Part shown: positions 24,151 to 37,225 of the stretch, one piece after another
How positions within the stretch are numbered: the first letter of the stretch is position 1
Layout: each line of letters opens with the position of its first letter
NCBI RefSeq assembly: GCF_036373705.1
Contig: NC_089864.1
Span: 5,602,001 to 5,666,000 of the forward strand
Direction of reading: 5' to 3'
Length of the DNA stretch: 64,000 nt
DNA from: Amia ocellicauda
Taxonomy: Eukaryota > Chordata > Actinopteri > Amiiformes > Amiidae
The notes under the pieces: model-generated
What the model was told of the DNA's origin: nothing
The model's database searches: none
Seen by the model: the letters and a program-made list of their open reading frames with translations, nothing else
Made by a program: the position numbers and the translations under genes

Positions 24151-26196
24151 CTGTGGTTTAAAAACACAGGTAGTTTAAATCGGTGGTACCCCGATCCGGT
24201 GATGTATAAAACCTACTGGATTGAGGCTCCCCAGGACCAGGGCTGGAAACCCCGGGATGTTTCGGTGTGTCTATTTATAAACTCGATCTTGAGGGCACAC
24301 TTTTCAACCATAGGTATCAAACTAATTGCCAGTGTTTTGATTGCAGGCATTACCATAGGGCCTTTCTCAATTGCTGTCTTCACATCATACATCGTAATTA
24401 CCATGATTGGCATCCTCTAAACACTAAATAAGCAGCTGCCATGTTCCACGAACGATAAAACAGGAAATACGTGTACGTATGCATTTCAATGATTTATCAA
24501 ATATGTCAAGAACAATGGCAACTGCAGTTTACTTAAAAAAAACACCTTAATCACATGCCTGACATTGATTGGATTCTGCATGTGTTTGGGGGGTGAGGGT
24601 GTTGTTGTTGATTATGAACTAAATTACAGCTCTCCTGATTCCTTAAAAAGGCTGACTTTATTCCCCCTTTCAGCAGTATCTGTCCAATTACCCTGTCCCA
24701 TGAGGATGAGAAACTGTATGGTGTACCTGGGATCTTGCATACACAGAAGACCCCCATAGGACCACCCCGGCTGCCCCCAGTGCTGCACTCTCTCCGATGG
24801 TGTGGATCAGGTCAATCTGGGTGAAGAAAATACAGAAGAACAGGTCAGTCCTTGAAGTGACTGTGTCATGAAATCATACACTATGAACTATTTCTCTCAG
24901 CAGGAGAAAGACAGAGACGTTGACACAGTTTTGAAGAAGAACTGCAGTACAGGGTGTGAAAATACATCATCAGAGGGTCAACCTATATAAAAATAACATC
25001 AAGCATTTACTATCCTATCTTGCTGTTCCAACTGAATTTGGTCAATACGGAGTAATCGTATGGTCTAAAACACTTGTTCATCTGATGTACTCTTTAAGGT
25101 TGCACTTCTGATCAGACGTGAAATGTGTAAACAAAAAAGAGAGAGAATGGGACAGAAAGGAAGATGTGGAGAGACACATTCACTTCTTACATTCCTGTTC
25201 AGAAATAAAACCACAGAGTGTGTCCTTCTCTTTCTTTTCAAATCACTACCTTACTCCACTAACCTCCGATAAGACTTGAAAGGTGTAAGCGTAAAACGGC
25301 CTGGAGTAAACGAAGACTGGCAGCATGAAGTCACTGCGGGCGATGGATGCGATCCTCATGGCTTCCTTCACCCGATAGTGCACGAACTTCACCGTGTTGG
25401 GTGAGGACTGGAGCTCGTAGTCGAGGTAAATGGACGGGTACAGCGCGGTGCTCTCCTTCCACAGCCACATCAAGTGGTCGTTGCGCACATGCTCAATGTT
25501 GGGACACTCGCCCGTGTACTTCTGTGGGTACTGCTTGTAGCCATAGTTGTAGCACTCGGGGTAAAGGTAGAAACCCCAAAGGCCAGTGGGTCTCCTGCTC
25601 TCCGCCAGCGCCAGGGTTGTGTTCATGAAGGTCAGACCAGCCTTCTCGAACTCCTCCTTGGCCTCCTGCTCCACCTTGCTGTCGGGCCACTGGGGGTGAA
25701 GTCTCCTGATCAGCTCCTTGGATTTGTTCCTGTACACGTCTTTGGCACCCCAGTTCCTGACCCACTGGGGTCTCCAGTTCTCCCAGTCAATGACCCCCAG
25801 TCCCCTGAAGTCCTTGAAAGGTATGAAGCGGTCGATGTCATTCCTCGCCTTGTTCAGGTGCTTGGTGAGGCTCTGGTTCTGCGGGAGACCACCGTTGACC
25901 GGCCTCCCCTCCTCTGAGTAGAAGGGGTAGTACCCTAAGTGAGTGTGGTAGAATATGGTGACGTTGGGTCCACTCAGGGTCTCGTTCAGGTTGGTGACGA
26001 TGTCAAATATGCTGAGGTCCAGGTCCACCTTGAAGCGGAGCCGGCAGGACTCTGTGGGAGCGTTCCACACCACAATGAAGGGCTTGTGCTGGAGAAGAGG
26101 GGCCCTGGCAGGCTTGAGCTGCTGGCATGAGGCATCCCACATGAAGTGCACACAAGCTAGCCAGCCAACGAAGAGCACGGGGTGAACGGCATTCAT
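23701..26196 (-). CDS. Hyaluronidase of the SPAM1/HYAL4 group, GH56
   Basis: Three coding exons join in phase 0: 26196-25264 (311 codons), 24816-24727 (30 codons) and 24150-23701 (149 codons plus stop), giving 490 aa. It should be a hyaluronan-degrading endo-beta-N-acetylhexosaminidase at the cell surface or secreted. The signal peptide is in residues 1-24, followed by KPFIVVWNAP. The catalytic motif VIDWENWRPQW gives Asp137 and Glu139. ALYPSIYLDYEL places Tyr257 where hyaluronan-cleaving family members have Tyr. The last exon has the Cys-rich module (CKKNGKCIRK, YLHLNP, CQCYQGWAGIFC) and a hydrophobic tail of about 25 residues, either a GPI signal or a membrane anchor. A GTG lies in frame 15 bases upstream of the first ATG; the ATG at 26196 (GCCATGA context) is the expected start. 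By position, next to wasl, it could be named hyal4, but its sequence is less HYAL4-like than the gene at 6234, so I leave it unnamed; spam1- or hyal6-like are options. Confidence 0.92.
24727..24816 (-). CDS. Second hyaluronidase, coding exon 2 (90 bp)
   Basis: Thirty codons in phase 0 ([17 protein letters not shown], then VVLWGSS), with an acceptor ending in CAG and a GTACACC donor. The intron position and length are identical to hyal4 at 7186-7275, which supports origin of the pair by duplication. Confidence 0.9.
25264..26196 (-). CDS. Second hyaluronidase, coding exon 1
   Basis: Codons 1-311, from the signal peptide through most of the catalytic barrel, ending in phase 0 at TTATCGGAG before a GTTAGT donor (25263). 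A possible acceptor (TTTCTCTCGAAG) just before 26230 would make 26230-26197 the 5' untranslated part of this exon. Confidence 0.9.
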
Positions 26197-26230
26197 GGCA
26201 CACAGGTCCACATGAATCAGCGAAGTCTTC

Positions 26231-29200
26231 CTTCGAGAGAAACAAAAACAGAGAATTCAGAAATAGACACATCATGGGGTTCACTTAGCAAAGATAATTC
26301 AAAAAGTTTATCAAAGGGCCGGACAACGTGGTTCGCTGAACTCGTATGTTCCCAGTGCAAGAAAACAATGCTCCTCTTATTCTGAAATGGCGGTGTTTCA
26401 CAATCTGCCTACAGATCCATCAAGATGCCGGACTCATCTCTCATACTGATGTCATCTTACTGTACTTGATGGTGGTTGTGGTTTCCTAAGAAAGATAAGG
26501 ATGCATCGAGAGTAAGTGTCTGAATTGTGATGAAGAATTTATTCAGACCAACTCTGATCTGGACAGTTGCTTTTGAATCAATAACCAGATTGTGTTTAAG
26601 GGCATAACTTCAAAAGGAGAAGCTATTTTGAAAACCAATCCTTATAAAATGCTGTTGACCGTGAAATAAACTAAGGGTAACTTCTATTGGATTCGAAAAG
26701 AAAAAAAGAAATTGGCTCAAGACAATAAACTCTCTTACAAACCATTTGATTTGTGGCTGTTTTGTCACAGAGGCAGTTATTACCAGAGCATTTCATTTCA
26801 CTGTAATAAAATCCATCTCAATGCTGCATGAATTTGCACAACTTTACATTTTTTCAAACCCCACAAAAGGGGGGCTGTGTTCCCAGAGCAATATGACTCC
26901 TGATCACGCAAGAAGCGAGACATGGAAACTCACCACAGACTTTCTCCTTCCCCAGTCACTGGAGCATGACACGATTCAAACCATAATGATGAGATCAAAC
27001 TTCCTCTCCGGGCCGGGGTAACCCATCTCGTGTTTTTGTGAGAGTTAAGTTATTACAACACTAGGAAAGAGTAGCAGTGGTAATCTTGAAATATCAGTCT
27101 TATTATTACAATAACATCTTTTAATGTGAGTTATAGATGTTATAGATCTTCAGGAAATGCCTTTCTTGGGTCAGCTAGCACACGTATGTTAGGATAATGT
27201 CCCGTGTGTTCCCAGAGATAAGACACTGATGTCTCACCCTGGACACTGTTTTTGTTTAGCTGATCACCAAGAGCTGCACACCTTTGAACATCACAGCATC
27301 CTGAACCAATCACTGAGTTCTTCATCTCCACCAAAACCATTTGTGTCTCCTTCAGCATCTGAACTGCTGATCTCCAAATATGCTCTTATAATACTTTAAA
27401 CCAAACAGCGATTGCTTCAGAACAAATGAATCCACATGAATCCATCTCCAGAACACGTAAATGCATCACGGCAACAATCAAGGACTACAAAGCGATGGCT
27501 CGAGTTGCTTTCCATCGTCGAGGAATCAAAGCCACTGCTACGGTTCTGTAACATTAAATCCAGACCAAGACAAACAATTGTTCAGTTGTGGCACCGTCAC
27601 ACAGACTAGGAAAAGTGCCACCACAAACCCCACTCATCTGGATTTCTTTTAAACCAGGGCTTCCCATGACCACAAAAAAGACCCCCCAAAACAATGACTA
27701 ATCCAAACTGACAAAACGCTTGTAAGTTCTCCTAACTGTACAATATCCAGAAATAGCAACAATCAAGAAATCATGTGAAAGTATTTGAGTTTTAAATGTG
27801 TTTGTATTATTATCATTACACTGGAACCTAATTAAGACCAAAACCTGTGTTTAAAACATATTTAACAAATGACGAAATCCTGTTATTTACTTATTTCCAT
27901 GTTTTTGGATTTTTGGGATAATTTAATTAATGAATTAATGTATAATTTAATTAATAAAGTCAGTTGCAATTTAAGGTGTGCAAAATGCTATATATTATAT
28001 ATAGTTTTCTTTTCTTCCAGTAACAGTCAAGTTTTGTTTTTTTCTTAACCCCACGAAAAATGTGGAAAAATAAAAAGTAGCATGTTTCTTGTTAATACTG
28101 TAGTGTGTGGTAAAGAAATGTCTTCTGAATATTTGAAACATGTGTGTTTAATTGAAGTAAATGTTTTGGTTGGGAAAAGTCAGCCATGCACTTAGACACA
28201 GTAAATTCTAGGAGACGGAGTTCATATGTGTTTAATTCCAGCTACATTTAAACGTAATTAGGAAGAGGAGGGGGGAAGCCATTAAATATTTTCACATATA
28301 GTAAATGTACACACACACTCACAACAAGAATACAAAATAATGTCAAAACCTTAAAAAGGCTTTGCATTAATACAATCAACAGAATTTAAGGCTTTTACAG
28401 AAAACAATAACACGTGGTGACAAATGAACCACAATAATAAGTGAGATGACTTGTATTTTTACTCACAAACCATCCATGTCAACTCGCTGATCATTGGCTA
28501 ATATTGGTCATAGTCTATTCGTCGTATCGTATTGGTTATAACAATGTTGTGTGCAGTCCCTGCGCTTTGTGACTGCTTTGTGATTAGTGGGTGGTGTTTT
28601 AATGTTTTGATGTGTTACCTGCTCTGCCTTCCTGTCAGACATGCGCTATCTATAAAGAAATTCCTGTGGTGGAAAAAAATATATTGAAAAGTGTTATTAT
28701 TTGGGATGTATTTTCCAATTAGAAAGAGTTTATTTATTTGTTTGTTTGCTAATACCGGTACATTGTGTGTAAAAGTACAGGAGCTGATTTACTGTGTAGA
28801 AGTAATGCTTTGGATTAACTGCTTTTTGCCATCACATTGTTAGTCTGAAAGCCCGTTTTCCTCAGCCCAATTAAACTGTTTTTACTTCATACAGAAACAA
28901 GATGTTGACAGTGCAGAACAGGGGTAAACAAACTGTCAATAGTGATCAGGGTTCGGCTAAGGTTTACTTCTGAATACAAATAAAAAAACAACAGCGGAGG
29001 AGCATGTTTGAATCTTATTTCTGTTCTATTTATCAGGGCTGTATTTTTTTTTACATTTCCAGGCCATTTACATTCTCTGTGTTGTGGTTTCTCCAAGCAG
29101 AGACCCCCGGAATACAATTTCCATGTGTGACAGTGGTTTTATACAGTCTACTGGGAACACATTTATTGTAGACCCTCAGCTGGCTGTGTGAGTGATGCCC

Positions 29201-31763
29201 AGCCCACGATTCACATTCCCACTTATTAAGAAAAAGCATACAAAGAGAATCTACATCCTGGAGACAATTAAGCATTGACTCTGACTTTGACTTTGTTTCC
29301 TTGGCTTGAACTCGATGATTTAAAAGTGCAATTAAATGCTTACAATAAATGTATAATAAATTAAACGTGTTTTTTTACATCCATATAACTTTCAGTGTTT
29401 GCATATTTGTATTGCATTCACTAAACACAATGTTCTAACTTTAAGCTGTTTTCGGGGTCATGTGGTAAAGAACAAACCAAACATCTGTCCCAGCTGTTTA
29501 ATAGTTTATAATCCATTACTTTTTCATCCCTACTCAATTTTCTCAAATTAAATTCAAACGAGTTCTACGCATTGCTTTTCCAGACATTAAAAACTCAAAA
29601 AAAATAATAACATGTACTATGGTTTTTGCTATTAAAATTATACAAATTCAAATATATATAAAATAACATTATTTTAGATTAACAATCAAATGCACTGAAA
29701 TGTTGATTAAGAACCATTTCTTCTAATGTATTTTATGTATATATTATTTTATTAGGCAGCTATATTCCTATGATTAGATGCAATTGGACATTTTTCAGAG
29801 CTGGCAAGAGAACGTGAGACGTCCATGATCCTTTTTTAAACTTCATGTCTGACTCTATGCCCCTATGGCTGTATTGTACTATTATTGTATTCAATAATGT
29901 CCACCAAGCTTGCAGCGTATTTGTCTCATTATTAACGGCAGATTAATGAAACTGCGCAGACATGGAGATGACAGTCAACATCCAACTGCATCTTTTCAAA
30001 CAATCCCATTAAATAAATTAGCAAACTTTGGACCTAAGCTTCTACCTGCCCTTTGACTTTTGGCTTCAGTCCAACAATCAAACATCGGTGGGAATAAAAG
30101 TTTCCATCGATTTACTGACAACCAAAAGAGGATTGTAAACTTCACCCAGCAATGGTAAACAAGCAAGAACAAATCTGATCCAAACCACAGCACTGTATAC
30201 ATAAAAAGTCAACCGTAACTTCTCTATATCTCAGACACCTGTTGCAACTGGTACACTGCAGCTGTAGCACTAGCACAATAAATCTGCGTCTCGTAACGGA
30301 AGCCTGAGTGGGATGAGTTAGTGATGGGAACCTACCGATCTCTCCTAGCGAGCCGCAGCCACTGGCATCCTTCCACTGACCCACGGAGAGACTGGCGCTC
30401 CTGTGCCTGGCTCTGGCTCCTCCTCACTAACTGGATGGACAATGGCCAGTGGCTCCATCAAATCGGGTACAGTGTGACCCAGAAAGGGCTGGCATTCAGG
30501 GGACATGGGGAGGCACAACGGGCATGGATGATGATGAAGGGGTCCCTGAATAGCTGAGAGGGAAACCAAAGGAGTGGGCAGCTGAATGCTTCTCAGGGAG
30601 CCATACATTATAGTGCACTCAAGCTCAGTCTGTGGCACATAGTTAAGATCTTGAAAGGATCTGGCCAAGCTGATCCAGAGGACATCTTCAATGTCCAGCA
30701 ACGATACCAGGAACAGGGGAACACAAGAGGAAACTAGGTATAGAGACATCAAGGACAGAAATGTCTTCTGCTCACTTTATACGAAAAGAACTGGCCAAGC
30801 TGATTCAGAGGACATCTTCAAAGACCAGCAACTATGCAAGGAACAGGGGAACACAGGTGGAAACTTGGTGTAGGAACATCAAGGACAGAAATGTCTTCTG
30901 CTCACTTTATACGGTTGTGTGGCAAGTTCAAGCTCGATGTGGAAGTGAGTGAGACAGACACATGAAATAGACAAAGGTATCTCCGGTAAAGTTAAACAAG
31001 ATGAATGTAAGTTTGCTCTTAATCAAATAAACACATAACAACTAATTTCTAGAACGATCTCATATTATAAACTTGGACGTAGGTAGACATACATCATAAT
31101 CATAATATATGGACTTGCATGTCTCTGGCCATCAGGGGACGCTGTTATATTCTGTTGTGTGTTCGAGTATGAGAAGGATTTCTTCTACTCCTGAATTGTC
31201 TCTGTACTGTGTCCCACAAAATAATTAGTATTGGGGGGAAAAACACGCCAAAGAAATGTCATCTCTAATTTCAGTGCTGATCTGATCATCAACAAAAATA
31301 ACTTGAATTGTAATCAAACAGACTAGCTATGGAATGTGATTAACTATATCTATGTATCATTAATGGACAAGAGGAGGTCTCGTATGCAGTTGAGCACTGA
31401 TGCACTTTCTCAAAGGTTTGTAAAAGAGAGAGGGGATTGATTTTCTTGCTAAGTGAGTAAAACCACAGATATGAAAACATGATCAACGAGGTCTCTGGTG
31501 ACACAGTGTGAAAACGAGAGAGGAAGCACCTGATCCTACTCGATATTTGAGGCCTTTTCTGTTCAAGATAACGCCCTTCTTTGAAAAAGGTGCTGAATGG
31601 CAAAACACGAGGGCAGCTCTTCTAATCCCTTTCCTGCAAACAGAGAGTAATCTGGACACACTTGTGTGAGTTGGCTCTCGAGCATAGTCCATTCGAATTT
31701 CCTGTTATTTTAAAATGCAGAGAACTATGTATCTGTTTGAGCAGATAGGGAAAAATGTGAAAG
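26231..31763. other. Intergenic DNA between hyaluronidase and wasl, left part
   Basis: No exon recognised. 27780-30000 is very AT-rich and plain. A two-copy tandem repeat at 30661-30914 is listed separately. The first non-coding exon and promoter of the leftward hyaluronidase gene should lie in this interval but cannot be located. Confidence 0.45.
30661..30914. repeat. Two-copy tandem repeat, period 130 bp
   Basis: CTGGCCAAGCTGAT starts both units, at 30661 and 30791. Both continue through CAGAGGACATCTTCAA, GGAACAGGGGAACACA and GACAGAAATGTCTTCTGCTC. The units differ at scattered positions with small indels. The sequence to the left (30310-30660) is more GC-rich than its surroundings and has open frames on both strands, but I recognise no protein. 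Confidence 0.8.
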
Positions 31764-31868
31764 ATCAAGTTAAGGACATAAAGTGTCCAATCGAGAGGAG
31801 GCCATTCGCCCCATCGTGCTCGTTTGGTGTCCATTAATAACTAAGTGATCCAAGGATCCTATCCAGTA
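31764..31868 (-). mobile_element. CR1-like LINE 3' end fragment
   Basis: About 105 bases matching the extreme 3' end of the other CR1 copies (AGGACATAAAG, GAGGCCATTCGCCCCATCGT, AACTAAGTGATCCAAGGATC), stopping after CCTATCCAGT. It is the shortest copy in the window. Confidence 0.8.
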
Positions 31869-32413
31869 ATCAGACTACAAGTTATAATCATGCATTGTTT
31901 CCAGTGATTTACTGATCATGCAATATAAAACTGTCCCGACGCATTCAGGTATTTGTTAAAACACAACCACTACCTTACTTTTAATTAAGGAGATGGTACA
32001 GGATTTTACAGATGCAAACAATGGCATGGAAGAGCTACTTGAAATCTACTTATAATAATAACAGCACCTTCTTCCCCAATAGATTAGCGAGACTGAGCAG
32101 TGCAGCTGAGGTCAGACACTGGGATGTAAAGGCGTCTCAGCGTCAGCCTTTCCCAGTTGCCTCCTGCTCCCTCAACCTCCTCTAAGGGTGGGAGAACAGC
32201 AGGACTTTGACCCACCCACTAAAAAAAATAACCACCCTGGTACTGTACTGATGGGGGCTTGTTTTTCTTGTAAGAGGGTTCTTTGGTTCTGTCCTACTGT
32301 TAACATTTGTTTTTCCGACCAGCAAGAGAATGAATTAAAGTTTTTTCTTTTAATTTTTCTTTTGTGTCATCTGAGCTGGGCCTGAGCACTGTTTAATCCA
32401 CAAAGGTTTTGTT

Positions 32414-32470
<57 letters not shown>

Positions 32471-33179
32471 CATTGCCATGGTTTGCTTATAGGCAAAGTT
32501 TGTTTGTGTTTTTATATTATTAGTGTTGTTTGAAAGGGTTGTTTTTGTTTTTGTTTGAGGTTGTAAGTGGCCTTTTTTCATGAATGAAATCCTCCTCTAT
32601 TTGTTTGGCTCTCTATTGGTTCTCCAGTACTTGGTTGTCCAGTACTCCCTGAATTATGTTTTTGAATATTAATAGTTTGTATGTATGTCTTTATCTATGT
32701 ATTGATTGTAAAATGCAGCTACTGTATATCCCTAGGAGTAGATGTAATCAGACAACATGAACAGCATGATAAGAAACTAAGATCTTGTATAACTTTAGGG
32801 TCCACCTTATTCTCTCTCCCTGTCTCCCCCTCTCCCTCTCTCATCAAATACTCCCAGAAATATGTGACACTTCCTATAGCCAGTGACTTCTCTCCGCTCT
32901 ATGAAATGCACAATCATCTGAAAATACACAGTAGACGTCAATTTACTCTAGTTGTATTATTCCCTTGGTTGTCCCGCACTGACTTCAGCCCGACTCCAGC
33001 CAGGCTCTGTAGTAAGTCGCGCCTGATGGAGCTGCTCAGAAACGGGACTGCTGACTCCTGGGTTTTCTCTCTTGCCCTTTTCCATCCACTTCTCATTACC
33101 TTGTTGTGTACTGCCACCGAGTGGTGCAGAACAGCTACTTCATGAATATCCAACCCTGCTATTCCATAGGTAAGACATT
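31869..33179. other. Intergenic DNA, no gene seen
   Basis: Non-coding. The longest open frame (32681-33145) has no recognisable content. A C/T-rich stretch lies at 32811-32842. Confidence 0.45.
32414..32467. repeat. Compound (CT)n(AT)n microsatellite
   Basis: Nine CT units followed by about 17 AT units. Confidence 0.95.
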
Positions 33180-33515
33180 GTTCAGGTCAGGGGTGTCAGA
33201 CTCCAGTCCTGCTGTGTCAGTGTCTGCTGATTTTTGTTCCAACAGGGGCGCACAATTACTTAATTAATGTCATTATTTACACAGGTAGGCGTATCTAAAA
33301 CTTGAACATTTTATTTCTATAGCCGATACCCGACAATTTGTGTCTGACTCAAAACGCTGAACACACTGAACTTTTCAGGTCTGGAGAGAGAAGTGTTCAA
33401 TTCATCCAGTTAATTGTTTAATTAGACTAATAAAGGAACTGAGAGCTGCGCTGGAACAAAACCCAGCAGGCACTGCGGCCCCCCAGGACTGGAGTCTGAC
33501 ACCCCTGGTTTAGGT
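33180..33515. mobile_element. hAT-type MITE with 8-bp target duplication
   Basis: The element at 33188-33507 begins CAGGGGTGTCAGACTCCAGT and ends with the matching complement, ACTGGAGTCTGACACCCCTG. Flanks are GTTCAGGT (33180-33187) and GTTTAGGT (33508-33515), seven of eight bases matching, as expected for an aged 8-bp hAT target duplication. The ends CAG...CTG also fit hAT. There is no transposase. A structurally similar element lies at 56643-56955. Confidence 0.85.
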
Positions 33516-36500
33516 CATCAAACTTGGGCTAGAGGCCAAATCAAAACTTTGACCGTACTAGTCAAAGGTCATGAGGATAACAATGATTAATAACAATAAT
33601 AATAATAAAGCTTGTAGACTTGCGATCTCCAGTTAAAATAGTTTTATCCTGTGCACATGTCATTTCTCGAGTGTCCTGTAGATGACAGTAATTGTGATAT
33701 TGTGGTCTGTGCGCTTCTCTCTTGTTGATTTGATTGTGTAGAAAGTCTGTCTCGCACAACAGCCTCATCAGAAGGGTCTGTCAACAGTAGCAATGGCAAA
33801 CTAAGATAAAAATGACTATCAGGAAAAGAAGATAATGTTCATTTCCTCTTTAGAGACTTACCAAAAAGGACATGGTATTTAACAGTTGTATCATTTTCTT
33901 TCGATGTACGTAAAAGCAGATATTTCCTTCTATAATAATTATAATCTTAGGATTAAAATACAAAACGCCCAACATCATGTTTATCCTTCTCCTGAGCCGT
34001 GCGGTAAATGGCAGCCCCTTACATAATTCAGCTCACAGTCAAGGCGGCCTGGGGGTACGGGGCTTTGGGGCGATGGCAGCTGATGACAGTAGGGGGCTTT
34101 TCTTAGTAGGATCCAAGAGGTGAGTCAGCAAAACAGCCATCCACTCCGCAGTGCCCCCTGGTGGTGAGCCTTTTCTAGGTCAGAAGAGTTTGACAATAAT
34201 ATGCTGAGACCCCAGTTTGAAGATTTAGAGATTTTCCCTGCACTGTTATACTGCAAAATTGAGTTCTGACCTCCTATTCAGATATAAAATTGCTTTTCTA
34301 AAGAACTATCGACATGCATTTTGATAAAAGGTGTTTTCAATACGTTTGTGCCTAAACAGACATTAACAAATCAATTGTTCTGGAATCTGATTGAGAAGAG
34401 AATCGGGTCTCTGTGTATCTGCTATCCAGTTTCAAAGTAAAAAAAAAAAAAAAAAACATTGTTAAGACTCTCAGGTAACTTTATATCAGGGACTCTCAGA
34501 GACAAAGAAATGAGTTTCAATATACTCAATATAATGGACCAGATTTATTGTGCAGCCCTGGCTAGAGGAGGGCAGGAGTTACATTACTGTATCTATGAAA
34601 GAGTAACCAAATATTGACTCTATATCCAAGAAGGTCTGTCATAAAACCGTTTTCCAGGGATCTTTCAGAATGGTCTTACTCTGACTGTGAATACGACTTG
34701 TGTAGTTTAGCACTGTGGTGCAGTTAAGGCTTTTACAGGCTGCTTTTAAACAGATACAGCACAGTCCTCTGGTGACGTGCCGTGGAGTGGAGAGTGTTTG
34801 TGCACATGGCCAGGTGGCACCTAGCAGGGTTCGGCTCCCATGCAGTTTGGCCATCTGTATCTCCTCTGGTTTGGTGACACCTCAAAAGAAAACCGGAGAA
34901 CCGCTGACAACAGGCTGAAGTGTTTTCAAGATGCAATGGTGCGACTCGATCATCGTCAGCTATCAAAGGAAAAGAGAAAAAAAAATTGGAATAATCAGTT
35001 TGGGTTATTGGAGAACAAATGCAATGCCTGTAATTTATTGCTAGCTTGAGTATTGTCACCCAAATTTGTAATTTTTGCGTTTCAAGGGCGCTTCCATGAA
35101 AGAAGTTGGCCAATAGTTATTATTGTTGTATTTGTATTCCTTTGTTTCTTTGTTTGCTTATGCAAATACTATGAGTTCATCCACATTGTCGTGCAAACTC
35201 CTGCTCTTTGTGCAAATGAGCCACACGGGCAACAGGTCCAGGGCTGAGATCAGACAGCGATCACATGATCAGGGACCTCCTCGGGTGAAGGAGGGTCCCT
35301 TTTGGACAGGGTGCGTCTCCCCTCTTTGCATAATACATGAAAATCAGACTCTGAATTGCGAGACTTACGCCAGGCATAATTTACCATGTTTATGTTTTCA
35401 TGCGGCTTAAAAAACATTCTCTTAATTATACATTTTTACTTTGCTGTTTCTCCAAGAGTTCCCATCTGCAGTAAGTGTACTGATTTGAATCATCCACACT
35501 AAATACTATCAGTTCAGAAAAAATAAAATAAAAGTTATTTAAAATGAAGTTGAACATTGATGGATTATATCTGTGGGATCAAAACTGCGCTCCCCCGAAA
35601 CTATAATGATTTGTGCCTCATGGATTATATCACATAATCCTCCTAGGTGACATTCTAGTGCACAGATATGCGTTTTAGCTGCTGTAATCAGATAACTAAA
35701 ATCCTTTCCAGGACCAAGACTGGAATAATACACGAGCTGACAGTGCAAATAGAAATAATGGAAGGAAAATACAATTAATGCAGTTTGTTTATTCTTATTC
35801 AAACACATGGAAAACCATTCCAAATAATGCCCAGTGTTGGTTTTGTTTTGTTTGCTTGCTTGCTGGCAACTTATTTCTTTAGTTTCCATTCTGGTTTTCC
35901 CTCTTTACAACTAAACTAAAGCAAATAATCTTGTTAGTGAGACTCCAAAGTCATCCTATCTAACCAGTCCTTCAGGAATATCCTACACTTTACAGGTCGG
36001 AAGCATTCAAAATATGTGGCTTTCTAGACTTACATATGCTGTCACACAGGTGTCGCTTTGTTTAAGTTTTAACTCAAGAACATAATTGTAATATGGCCAT
36101 GGTTCAAGTAGGGTTCAACAGGGATTCAACAACATCATTACTTGTCCAATAAAGTAACCTTTCTAGTAAAAAATATATCTATTTTTGTGACAGTATCAAG
36201 ACTCTAATTCATATGATTTAACCTAGATAATTGGGAATCACTTAATTTGGAGTTCACTTGAGTTTTTAATTTAGCTTAAACAGGACGGCTGCTAAACTGA
36301 CACATGGTGGTGTTGTGCCACTTTTTGGGGTTTTGTTTACAAACATTCATCAGGGAACAGGTAAGTTTAACATACCTGACATCTATACATCAAACACTAT
36401 TGTACGCAAAGTATGATGTTTGAGAAGTACTTTTTTATTCCAATAATAATGATAAAAAGCGACCTGCTGTTGGCGAGATTACCATGAGATTTGGGTCAGT

Positions 36501-36925
36501 GTGAATGTCTGTCACACAAACGGCAGCAGAGAATTTGGCAACGCTGTCAGTGTGGTGTAAGCATGCTTTTCTGCCCTGACCTGCATTTTCACTAAAGTAG
36601 ATGGAATAGCCCGATTATCCTGTTCTGAATTTAGATCACTCCCTCAGATGATACTGCTTTCAGATACATGCTTGATTCACATATCTTTTTCGCTATTTTA
36701 GGAAGGTTACATCATTGTAGAAAAGTCTGGCTTCTATGTCACATGACCTAACAGGTCTTACAGATACCAGAGTATCAGAGTACTTTGCCACACAAAGGTT
36801 TGTAGCTGTTTTAATCTTTTACTTTTTTAAACTGCTTTCATCTATTTCATCCACTAGATGACTAATACAGCTAACCCAATGCTGCACACAGACACACACA
36901 CAAGTCAATGAAATCCAGAAAGATA
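33516..36925. other. Intergenic DNA, no gene seen
   Basis: Non-coding, with a poly(A) run at 34439-34456 and a short AAT run near 33597. Open frames of up to 126 codons have no recognisable content. Confidence 0.45.
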
Positions 36926-36929
36926 TGTT

Positions 36930-37225
36930 TGTATGCACTACACTTTACCATGCTTTTATTATGGTGCACTACACTTTACCATGTTTTACAATGTAAAGTG
37001 CACTACACGTTATCATATTGTACCATGGTATACTACACTTTACCACATTTTAATGATAGTGCACTACATTTTACCCATGTTTTACAAATGTAAACAGTAC
37101 ACAGTACACTACACTTTACCATATTTTACTGTAGTATACTTCACTTTACCATGTTTTACAGACTAACACCACAGTACACTTTACTGTGATGTTTCCCATG
37201 TTGCACCACTGTACACCACACTTAT
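36930..37225. repeat. Degenerate minisatellite, CACTACACTTTACCATGTTTTA-like unit
   Basis: Eight or so diverged units of about 30-45 bases, each centred on CACTACACTTTACCAT followed by a T-rich stretch and a variable spacer often reading GTAAAG or CAGTACAC. The overlapping open frames rich in His, Tyr, Thr, Leu and Phe are products of the repeat. Confidence 0.8.

Noticed and set aside
23806..24420. 204-codon plus-strand frame opposite the second hyaluronidase
   Set aside because: It mirrors the last exon and runs into its intron; it has no recognisable protein content.
26197..26211. Upstream start adding five residues to the second hyaluronidase
   Set aside because: The codon at 26211 is GTG, not ATG; the first ATG is at 26196 and gives a normal signal peptide.
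36908..37166. His/Tyr/Leu-rich small proteins
   Set aside because: They are translations of the minisatellite unit in different frames.
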